A stretch of DNA of 64,000 bases from Typhlomys cinereus (lineage: Eukaryota; Chordata; Mammalia; Rodentia; Platacanthomyidae). Position 1 is the stretch's first letter. Each line of letters starts with the position of its first letter. The stretch covers positions 3,239,542 to 3,303,541 of the forward strand of contig JALPQD010000138.1 of NCBI GenBank assembly GCA_023101885.1. The letters are read 5' to 3'. Shown here one piece after another: positions 56,021 to 64,000 of this stretch. Position numbers and translations under genes: made by a program. The notes beneath the pieces are model-generated. The model was given only the letters and a program-made list of their open reading frames with translations. It had not been told where the DNA came from and did not search any database.

Positions 56021-56589
56021 CCCTATTTTCAACTTGAGCGACCTCCATAATGATTGTCCTAACAACTGGACCAATTTCCATCCCTATCAGCACTGTGTAA
56101 GGATTCCTCTTTCCTTGCCTATTCTCTGGTTCTCATTGCATAACTCAAACACTTCAAGTTCCTCCCCTATAAAAGAAGGTCATAATAACCTCTATCTTTT
56201 AGGAGTTTGTGACAAATGAGATGACTCATTTGAAGGAACCAGCCAGGCTAAGCAGCTATTTACTATATTATAATATATGTATATTATATTATAGCCCAAC
56301 AGCAGCAATCCAAACCACTATTCCTTCTGTTGTTATTCTCCAGTGTCAGCAGCCTCCTGCTCCTCACTCCTAGCCCAAAGGCAATATTCCTGCTCCAAAC
56401 CCCAGATCCTTCAGCAAGACAGGCAGCAGAACATAACTTCCATCATGTCACCTGACGTCTGTCACATAGTGATTGGAATGGACCAGGTTGCCCATATTCT
56501 CTTAGGAACAGGGAACAAGTAGAGCTGGTCCTGCTTCTCAGAACCTCATGTAGCTGCATCCATCTCAACTTTCCATCTTGGTTCACATG
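56021..56589. other. Unique sequence, possible short MIR
   Basis: Positions 56175-56250 (CATAATAACCTCTATCTTTTA, AAATGAGATGACTCATTTG) resemble a MIR core. An AT-rich patch lies at 56258-56292. Otherwise nothing is recognised. Confidence 0.4.
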
Positions 56590-56757
56590 TCTTGTCTACA
56601 GAAACACTTTCCCCATGCACCATGGCTCCAGTGTCCTTCTCTTGAGTCACTTCACTGGAATTATCTTGTTTGTTTATTCCTATCTGTGCATGTCTACCTT
56701 TCCCCCATGGTAGTGTAAAATGCCCTTGAGACCAGTCTCTGTCTCTCTCTCTCTCTC

Positions 56758-56808
<51 letters not shown>

Positions 56809-56895
56809 CTCTCTCTGTCTGGTGTGTGCTATATTCTCAGCATCTTTTACAGAATGGACACTTAGTACATCAAGATTTGTTAAATGAATTAATCT
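56590..56895 (+). mobile_element. L2 3' end with a microsatellite grown inside
   Basis: CACTTTCCCCATGCACC, CTTGTTTGTTTATTCCTATC, GTAGTGTAAAATGCCCTTGAG, then a TC-rich run in place of the usual GACCTTGTCT block. It closes with GAATGGACACTTAGTACATC, AAGATTTGTTAAATGAATTAA, the standard L2 end. Confidence 0.75.
56735..56820. repeat. (TC)n microsatellite
   Basis: About 80 bp of TC units broken by two GTTTC interruptions, inside the L2. Confidence 0.95.
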
Positions 56896-58362
56896 AGTGT
56901 TTTTCTTCCCTGACAGGCCTTAGGCACTCTACATGTTCAATAACAGGTGGTCTCCTTGCTTCATAGTCCAATGCAAAGGCCTCTGAGGATTTTTCTTTCT
57001 TTTAGTATGTCAGAGGTGTGCTTCACCCTCATTTCACAACATCTAATGTTTATGATATGAGAATTGCCTTTGAAATTACACAGTGGAGCCAACACTGGAT
57101 TTTCCCTCATCTCTTGGGGAAGCGTATGAAGGCACGAAGTGTTCTTGGTGAGGGGAAAGATGTCTTTTGACTTGCACTGCTATGCAGTTTTGAACATCCA
57201 GAGTTGAGCCTCCAGCAAGAGGCATTCAACCAGAAAATCCATGAGTAAGTGAGTAGCTCTTGTGCTTCTTGCATAAACCTTTAGGAAACATATGAATGGG
57301 AATGAACTGAGACAACCTAAGAAATGCTAAGGGAAAGATTATAGATTCGGGCCCAAGTCAGAGAGGTTTCCATGTAAAATCTCCTTGCAATGCTGCTGTG
57401 TAGTGAGAAGGAGATAGTTCCAGACTGGTTGAAATAAAATGGTTCTCTTCAATTATGTTCCTTTCATCATGCTTACCTCATGTTAAAATACTGGCTGCTC
57501 AATTAGTAGTGAAAACCATCCCCATACTATCATATCTGTAAGAAGACAAAGACTAAATATTCTGCATGGAAAAATGGGCCTTCTAGAAGTGATAGTTGGG
57601 TATCATTCTGATATTTGATCTGTCTAGGACTGTAGATTAAAAGTAGGATTTTGGAGTGAGCCTCTGTTCTGCTTAAAGAGACTGTGCTATTTCTTCTGTG
57701 TGGTTTTCCAAAGCACTATTGGGAGCCCTAGGTTAGATGCAAGGGAGATAGCGACAGCCACCCTAGAGCTGACACCCTGGACAGAAAGACGGACAAGTCG
57801 GTCATCACAATGTCACATGAATTCAATGGGGGCTGCGGAAACACAGCCTTGTGAGCTGCAAACCAAAGCTACGGGGCGATTTCACAAAGGAGGTGTTGGA
57901 AAAAAGATCATCTGTCATCTGGTGAAGGCAGCAAACTTGTGAACCTATTTTTCTTGCCAAATGAATCCAGCAGTATGAGAACATTAAATTATTTGAAGGG
58001 CTGTGGGCCAATACCACTCCTGCCTCAGGCTCCCACACTCTTGTCTCTCTTGGTTGACAAGTGCTAATGACCCAGTCCCCTGTTAGCCTTTATTTGCCTT
58101 TGGCTCTTGATTGAGATGTCATTCGGTGGGAGGAAATTTTCTGGCTCCCACATTACACAGGCTGCGAATCTCCTGCATCTCTCTGGAGCACCTGTTTGTT
58201 TCTCCATCAGACCTGCAAGCTCACTGCGTGCCAGGCCAGGTCCTGAGTGCTTCATCTGCATTGATTCGTTCTGTTTCTGCACCTGTTCATAAGATGGTCT
58301 TACCATCTTCAGGTCACAAAGCACAGGGTAGAAGTCCAAAATGGCAAGTAACCCATCTGAGG

Positions 58363-58364
<2 letters not shown>
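56896..58364. other. Unique sequence with two candidate conserved patches
   Basis: No repeat is recognised. Positions 57690-57950 (GATAGCGACAGCC, GACGGACAAGTCGGTCATC, CTACGGGGCGATTTC) and 58090-58300 keep CpGs and have a mixed composition. Frames of 71-154 codons overlap on both strands with no known domain; the longest run into the adjacent CA repeat. Confidence 0.4.
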
Positions 58365-58396
<32 letters not shown>

Positions 58397-58470
58397 CACA
58401 TGCACACATACGCATATGCATGCATGCATGTATGCATGTGTGCATGCATACACACATGCACAAACATATT
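58365..58470. repeat. (CA)n followed by ATGC-rich repeat
   Basis: A (CA)n run at 58365-58394 passes into alternating GCATGCATGCATGTATGCATG-type sequence to about 58462. The purine-pyrimidine alternation throughout is a classic Z-DNA-prone pattern. Confidence 0.92.
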
Positions 58471-59109
58471 CATGATGGTCCTCAAATTTCCACTTTTAAA
58501 CACAAGGCAGATCAACCACTAGCTTTTCAAAGCTGCTCATCCATGGAGAAAGGTCCATATAATATCTTCAGATAAAAGCTACCTAGACAGATGGGTGTTT
58601 GCAAAACCAAGACAGGATAGTGAATTAAGTCTGTGGGAAACCAATTTTCTCTAATGAACTCTGCTTCTTTCAGGTTGGGTACAAGCCCAGCCTTCACCAC
58701 AGCCACGCTAACTCCCTCCCAGGCTCCAATTCAACATTCAGAAGCCTCTTTTTTTTTTATCCATTTTCTCATAAGTAATTCTAAGCCCAAAATGAATATA
58801 TACATGGTATCCCTGTCTTGAATCATTAGACCATAACATGTATGCAAAAATTAATAACTGTAGATCCTGATCAAAAATCCCCCCTTTCAGTAATTCTACT
58901 GAGTTATATGTATAAATGCAATTGTTCTTTTCATAAGTGGAGCCTCTGTTTCCTGTGTTTATGGAGAACTGATTCTGAGAAGTAATAGAAGACTATCTTC
59001 TTCATCCATTCAGCTAACAAACTCTGTTGAACAGCTCATTCACTAAGTACGGACTACATTACGGAAGATTAAAAGATGAATCATAGCGACACTCAACCCT
59101 GTAAAAAAA
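58471..59109. other. Unique sequence
   Basis: Nothing recognised. Confidence 0.4.
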
Positions 59110-59275
59110 AGTCAAAGTGCTTTCCCATTCATGATCTCATTGATCCTCAGAACAAATTTACAAGGCTACTTGTGAAACTATCATTTCACAAAAGACAAAA
59201 TTAAACTGAGGGGAAGGAGCTATGCAATATGCTACCCTAATGTAAGGTATGGCTAGACCTCAGTTCAGGAAAACC
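59110..59275 (-). mobile_element. MIR, minus strand
   Basis: AAAGTGCTTTCCCATTCATG, ATCTCATTGATCCTCAGAAC, CATTTCACAAAAGACAAAAT and AACTGAGGGGAAGGAGCTAT are the inverted MIR core blocks. Confidence 0.8.
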
Positions 59276-59299
59276 CTGATTGTATAACCCTGACCAGCA

Positions 59300-59342
59300 T
59301 GTATTGGTCAGGGTTCTCTAGAGTCACAGAATCAACAGAATG

Positions 59343-59397
<55 letters not shown>

Positions 59398-59834
59398 TCA
59401 TGTATATATTCATATATATGGGAATATATATATAAGAATTTATTGAATTGGCTAACTAGATATGGCCGAGATAGTCCAACAATGGCTGCCAGTAGCTGCT
59501 CAGTCCATAGGCCAGTGGGTGAAGGCTGAAGGCTGGAGGATTCCTGGAGAATCTTTAGTCACTTTGAAAACTTGGAGGGCTGGAGAGTTGAAGAAGCGAA
59601 AAAGCCGGGCAGCAGGAGGAAAGAGAGTTTTCTAGCACAGTCTCCTGTTCTATGGTTCCTTTTATCTGGTCCACTACTTAGGAGGTTCCAAAAAGATCTA
59701 GGGAGGTTCCAATGGGATCTAGGGCTGTTCTTTCTATTGTAAATGTATTGATCCAGATAATCCCTTCTGGTGGTCACAGCTGATCTTAGTTAATGCCAGG
59801 TGTGTCAAGTTGACACCCAGGATTAACTATCACA
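59300..59834 (-). mobile_element. Full ERVL-class (MLT2-like) solo LTR, minus strand
   Basis: It opens TGTATTGGTCAGGGTTCTC, TAGAGTCACAGAATCAACAG, then a (TG)n/TA-rich block and GAATTTATTGAATTGGC (inverted AATAAA). It closes with CAGGTGTGTCAAGTTGACAC and AGGATTAACTATCACA. The layout parallels MLT2-type LTRs of ERVL, which start with TGTGATGGTTAA-like sequence and end in CTCTAGAGAACCCTGA-like sequence. No convincing target duplication was found. Confidence 0.85.
59349..59396. repeat. (TG)n inside the LTR
   Basis: About 24 TG units next to a TATATA-rich patch, within the part of the LTR that follows the polyadenylation signal on the minus strand. Confidence 0.95.
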
Positions 59835-60339
59835 CTGTACCACATAAACAATACATCTAAGATGGATCCTGGTGGGGGAGTTTACCAGTGAGAACAGTGG
59901 GAAACACAGTGCATGGTACCATAAGATGATCCACATGAATGGGTTTTAATGAACGAGTTGTGTGCTGACGTGTGAGCTGTCCACAAGATAGTGATTCCGG
60001 GACATTAGGCTTCAGTGCAGCAGTTGAGGCTTCCAGATACCAGCAGCAACAACAGTGAAGCAAGCCTGGCTGAAGGACTGAAGGGAGCAGCAAGTGTAAC
60101 CAGAGCATGGTGAAAGCTGAGGACACTCCTGTGTCCAGAGCGGGAGTCCTGGAGTGAGGCAAACATGAAATAATCAAACGTGGCCAAAGGAGTTTCCTTT
60201 CCAGCCTCTGGCTCCGATGATGGACTTGAACTGGATGAATCTAAATGGAATCTGGCAGACAGAGGATTCAGGTTAAAAGATTCAGACAGGGTTGTGTGAA
60301 CCAGCCCAGACAGGTAAAACATGTGCATGAACAATAAAT
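59835..60339. other. Unique sequence
   Basis: No repeat or gene is recognised; minus frames of 106 and 109 codons overlap at 59857-60334 with no known domain. Confidence 0.4.
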
Positions 60340-60357
60340 TGAGAGAGAAAGAGAAAG

Positions 60358-60395
<38 letters not shown>

Positions 60396-60396
60396 C
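60340..60396. repeat. (GA)n microsatellite
   Basis: A GA-rich run with an uninterrupted core of about 14 units near 60362-60388. Confidence 0.93.
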
Positions 60397-60954
60397 AAAG
60401 GTCTAAGTGGGGTTGGAAATAGTAACATAGGAAAGGGAGAAAGTAGGCTGCAAGATTTGTCTGGCATAGACTAGACCCTGGTGGGGAAGTCCAAATGCTA
60501 TGTGCTCTGAGGGGCTCTGTTGATTCTGTGGCACTGTAGTACCAGAGTCACACATCAGGGAGAAAGTCCATCAATGTGCAGAGAGGGCAGATCCTACAGG
60601 AGGAGTGACTCCTGAAGACTTTGTGTTTTGCTTGCACTGAACAAGGCAGATCACCCCAAAAAGGTCTTCGCTAGACTCATTCCCCCACTGCCTTCCTTGC
60701 CTAGATGCTAAAATTTAGAGTTGATTCAGTCAGACATTTCAAGCAGCTAATTAGTGCATCTCATGATACTACAGTGTAAGGTACGTCATTGAAGAAGCAA
60801 TAACCCAGGTACAGAATATGTATCGTATTCCCACCCAGACTTCAGGAAGGCTTGATTTCCATTTCAGCTGTTTCTCTTCACTTGGAATATGATTTTGCTA
60901 CTCATCATTGTCTTCTCTACTTGCTAGCCATGGATCTAACCTTTTCTTCTTTCA
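60397..60954. other. Unique sequence
   Basis: Nothing recognised. Confidence 0.4.
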
Positions 60955-60973
60955 TGTTTGTGTGTGTGTGTGC

Positions 60974-61036
<63 letters not shown>

Positions 61037-61323
61037 GGTAGATGTACACACATGAATGTACTCCAGTGAGCATGTATGCCTGTGGAGGTGTGAAAGTGAT
61101 ATCAGGAATCATCCTTGATAGCTCTTTCTCCCTATTGTGGTGAGTATGGGTGTCTAATTAAACCCAAAACATTCTCTTAGGGCTACTCTGGGAGTCTCCA
61201 GCCCCTGCCTTCCAGGGCTAGGATTACAGGCTGGTCACTATGTCCACCTTCCATGTGGGATCTGGGGATCCAAACTGCGATCTGAACTCAGAGATTTAAC
61301 TACTGAACTGTCTCTCCACCCCA
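60955..61323 (-). mobile_element. Old Dip/B2-type SINE, minus strand, with a long (TG)n
   Basis: (TG)n at about 60959-61031 stands at the tail side, then GTATGCCTGTGGAGGTGTG, GATATCAGGAATCATCC, a middle section, and an inverted head (ATTTAACTACTGAACTGTCTC, TCCACCCC). The middle is longer than in other copies, with a B1-like GGGCTAGGATTACAGGCTGG piece, so it may be a composite. Confidence 0.7.
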
Positions 61324-61368
61324 GATCTTTCAATAGCTTTCTCTACCTCCTGGCCACAGTAAAGCAGT

Positions 61369-61723
61369 TGTTATGGTTCGAATGTAACATGTCCCCCAAG
61401 CCATGCTTTGTGTACGTGCTCCCCAGCTGGCAGTACTGTATGGTGTCGTTCAGCAGTGAAGCCTACTTGGCAGAAGTAGGTCACTAGGAATAGGCTTTTG
61501 AAAGCTATACCCAGCTCCTGATTTTGGTCATGTGTTTTCTGTCTCCTGGTCCACACAGCCTGAGAGCCTCTTCTCCACACATACTTCTACTGCCGTGACC
61601 TGAGGCCTCCCCCACTATGAAGAATTGATATCGTCTGACACTATGAACCCAAATAACCCTTTCTTCGCATAAGCCATTCATTCTGTCAAGAATTCTGTCC
61701 TAGCAACACACAAGTAATTGAAA
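61369..61723 (+). mobile_element. Solo MaLR LTR, plus strand, with flanking repeats
   Basis: TGTTATGGTTCGAATGTAAC starts the LTR. AAGTAGGTCACTAGGAATAGG, CCTCCCCCACTATGAAG, ACCCAAATAACCCTTTCTTC and a CTAGCAACACACAAGTAATTG end follow the MaLR layout. AAAGCAGT occurs on both sides (61361-61368 and 61721-61728), which contains a 5-bp target duplication. Confidence 0.8.
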
Positions 61724-61939
61724 GCAGTAGAAAATATAAATAACCCTGTTTGCTTCAGTTATTGATGTTTGAGACTGTGGTTTGTGGGGAAAATATTTAA
61801 GTATCTTTTTCTTTAGAAGGAACTAATAATACCAAAGTCCTAGAAATAATCATTCTATAGTCAATATATATTTGGATCTGTATGGGACACTGACAGATGT
61901 TTTCCCCAGATCTCACTTAGAGTCTTATGTAGACGCTTA
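61724..61939. other. Unique sequence
   Basis: Nothing recognised. Confidence 0.4.
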
Positions 61940-62115
61940 TGATTTACAGATAATTCTGATTTGGGCTCTAATTTGGTTTTCTAAGATCAACCACTTAGCT
62001 TCTCTGAACCTTAGCTTCTAATCATTACACTGAGCAGGATGGGTCAGATGATAAGATGTGGTAGTGTATCGGCATATTAGTTTTAAAATTATAACAACAT
62101 CTGTAAGTGGTAGTT
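61940..62115 (+). mobile_element. MIR fragment
   Basis: CTGATTTGGGCTCTAATTTGG, CAACCACTTAGCTTCTCTGAA, CCTTAGCTTCTAATCATTAC and TGGGTCAGATGATAAGATG follow MIR order. Confidence 0.68.
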
Positions 62116-62424
62116 CACTGTTATTGCTCTAATTTGCTATCACTATATTTTGATTTTCTAATCAGAATTGGAAATAATAGTGTAAAGAAGTTTCTCTGTA
62201 TCTCAGACTTTTGTCTTTAGCCATATAGAAATGATGGTATACAGTTCAATTATTCTTGGATAAGAGCTAAGGGTCACACAGAATTGAGTAAATTAATTTC
62301 CTCTGTTTCTAGAGTTTTATAGTATTGTGAGGAGACAGACAGATAGTGTTGCACACACATAGATACACATAAAGACATTTTCAGGTTGATTTGCTCATGC
62401 ATAGCCTTTATAAGTAGGGCTTTG

Positions 62425-62592
62425 AGGTGAGCAAGGTGCCTCAGCAGGTGCTTGCCACCAAGTCTGATGACCTGAGTTCAATGCCAGGAGCCCACATCAT
62501 AGAAAAAGAGAAACAGCTCCCATATAGTTGTCCTCTGACTTCCACAAGTATGACGTGATGTGCATGCACTGTACACACTAAATAAAAAAAAT
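62425..62592 (+). mobile_element. B3 SINE, plus strand
   Basis: GCAAGGTGCCTCAGCAGGTGC, CAAGTCTGATGACCTGAGTTC, GAGCCCACATCATAGAAAAAG, TAGTTGTCCTCTGACTTCCAC and a TAAATAAAAAAAATT tail match rodent B3 over nearly its whole length. Confidence 0.87.
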
Positions 62593-63421
62593 TTAAGACA
62601 AAGAGGGCTTTGCCCTTCCATCCCCTACTGTGTCAGATGAGAGCATCTATGCCCATGAAGTTGGAAAATAAAAGATTCACCAAGAAGGATGGGTTTATCA
62701 GCAGCTGCATTTGACTGAATCCATACAAGGGCATAGCTTGATGGGCATTTGACAGAAGAGTCATAAATACCACTGAATACAATTGGAGGGTTGGTTCCCT
62801 AAATAGGGATAAGAGGGTCTTTCACTTTTTTATTCTGGTTTTTCAAACATTACAGAGCCTTGGAAATCAAAATGAAAATCATCTAAGAAATGAAAGAACA
62901 CAGTTTGTTTAGTTTTTGTTTTTTTGAACTTTTATTTTTTCTTAAAGGAATGCTTTAACATCAGACCCATGAAAGGGTTAGTTAGTTTTTTAGGCATTAC
63001 TAACATTTGGAGGTATACCTAACATATGGGCTCTAATGAAATGGACATTTCCTTCATTCTCTCACTATCCATGAAAAGAGACAAACTCTAAGAGAATTAA
63101 ACCTGGGCGTGACTCAAGGATAAAATATTCTACATTGTTTTAGACATTATAAGATATTTCAGACAAGGCAAGATTTAGATTTCTGCCTCTAGCAAGGTCC
63201 AGACTCTTGATTAAACCCACCTGGAGAAGAGCGACATGAGAGGTTCGCTGAGTTATCCCCCATGATGCATGGCAGATAAAAATGACTTTGGGTTTTGTAT
63301 ATGATGTTGTAGGAATTCTCTCCTGCTTATGTTAAAAAAAACATAAAATAAATGTCAAATGGCTCTTTAGAAAAGTTATCTCTGTCTTGAAAATCTTTTG
63401 GGGGGGGTGTTTTCTGTGAAT
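62593..63421. other. Unique sequence
   Basis: AT-rich, nothing recognised. A G-run (GGGGGGGG) lies at about 63400. Confidence 0.4.
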
Positions 63422-63431
63422 GAAAGATGGT

Positions 63432-63895
63432 CTGGGGAGGACCAACAATAAGCAAGATACTCCACACAAGTTAGGGCTGCAGTAGCCATAATTGGACTTC
63501 GTATGACCTGCACAATGGCTGACATGTCAATGACCCCCCCAAAAGTCTAGCATGGATCACAGAGGAGAAGGTTCTCCAGGCAGTAGGATCCTTAGAGGCA
63601 AGGGATTAACAGTCATAATAGAGTTCCCATACTAACAGGGAGCCCAAGGAGGGGCTCCTGGCTATGCTACTGAGTCCTTACCTATCACCAGGGTGGAGGA
63701 CTCAGGGGGAGGTTTGGCATTCACATAAAAGAATGCTCCAAGGGATGGGGGGGGAGGCAATGGAAGAGGGGGAGGGAAGGGGGGAGAGTGTAAGGGGTGA
63801 TGACTGGGGAGGGGAGGAGGGAGGGAGAGGTCAGGGGTACCTATTGAGCTTGTATGATTAGGAAAAAATAAATAAAATGTGGGAGAAAAAAAAAA
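63432..63895 (+). mobile_element. 5'-truncated L1 3' end with TSD
   Basis: L1 3' UTR in plus orientation: AAGATACTCCACACAAGTTAG, GACCTGCACAATGGCTGACAT, GGGAGCCCAAGGAGGGGCTCC, a long G-rich tract, GTACCTATTGAGCTTGTATG and an A-tail. GAAAGATGGT flanks it at 63422-63431 and 63896-63905. The 65-codon Glu/Gly-rich frame is the G-tract translated. Confidence 0.92.
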
Positions 63896-64000
63896 GAAAG
63901 ATGGTGAAAGTTAGAAAGTTAAAACTGAGCCTTTAGGAAACCAAATATGAGGGACAAATCATGAAGAAAATGTTATAATGAACTTAACCATTTATAGAAA

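Noticed and set aside
58111..58575. 154-codon frame running into His-Thr repeats
   Set aside because: Its second half is the (CA)n/ATGC repeat, and the first half has no recognisable domain.
14695..61055. Cys-Val-Cys-Val proteins at 14695, 28471, 32436, 38113, 59299 and 60852
   Set aside because: Translations of (TG)n/(CA)n microsatellites and adjoining SINE or LTR sequence.
1..64000. A new enzymatic or defence system
   Set aside because: No cluster of real genes exists in this window; everything supportable is retroelement history, simple repeats or possible non-coding conservation.

Overview
The window looks like a mammalian, probably rodent, nuclear genome segment with no recognisable protein-coding gene, rRNA, tRNA gene, CpG island or promoter. 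It is AT-rich, and its open reading frames are all short (at most about 190 codons). None carries a domain I recognise apart from retroelement relics. It is best read as intergenic DNA or the inside of a large intron.

The organism is inferred from the interspersed repeats. Old mammalian layers (MIR, L2, MLT1, ancient L1) lie under rodent-type layers (B1, B3/RSINE/B4-type and ID-type SINEs, MaLR and ERVL LTRs, rodent L1 3' ends). On top is a young, CpG-rich SINE with a B2-like tRNA-derived head (consensus start GCTGGAGAGATGGCTCAGGGGTTAAG-like), a non-B2 body and a (CA)n tail ending ACAATTGAATAAA. This fits the B2-superfamily Dip SINE of jerboas and birch mice (Dipodidae), so a dipodoid such as a jerboa is my best guess at moderate confidence. 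Mouse or rat B2 does not have this body.

Layout: 1-5 kb is unique DNA with a CTAT microsatellite, a MaLR LTR, an MLT1 LTR and a SINE holding a perfect 171-bp tandem duplication. 7-8.3 kb has rearranged L1 pieces. 10-13 kb has an ERVL LTR, a TTCC tract, an old L1 and an AT palindrome. 14.6-18.3 kb is repeat-dense: a Dip SINE, an L1, then an L1 with a 5' inversion into which a Dip SINE later inserted. 18.4-18.8 kb is a possible conserved non-coding element. 19-22 kb holds L2, a SINE, an ERVL LTR and a minisatellite of about 25-bp units. 23.7-29 kb holds purine tracts, SINEs, an LTR and a tandem pair of Dip SINEs at one target site. 32-38.5 kb holds L2, an ERVL LTR broken by two L1 tails, another LTR, and a HAL1/L1 ORF1 relic. 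39-46 kb is mostly unique with MLT1, B4, MIR and B1.

46.2-50.3 kb is the most interesting part: an L1 3' end with clean target-site duplications, then a roughly 2-kb MaLR retrovirus-like element with the layout of a reverse-transcribed RNA (R-U5-internal-U3-R-poly(A)). The MaLR element is flanked by L1-type target-site duplications, and the same target site was hit a second time by an L1 tail. 51-64 kb is unique DNA with candidate conserved segments, MIR/L2 relics, LTRs, microsatellites, a B3 SINE and a terminal L1 3' end.

There is no gene network to describe. The story is retrotransposition: the L1 machinery appears to have mobilised its own RNA, pol III SINE RNAs and an LTR-element RNA. 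I found no evidence of a novel enzymatic or defence system.
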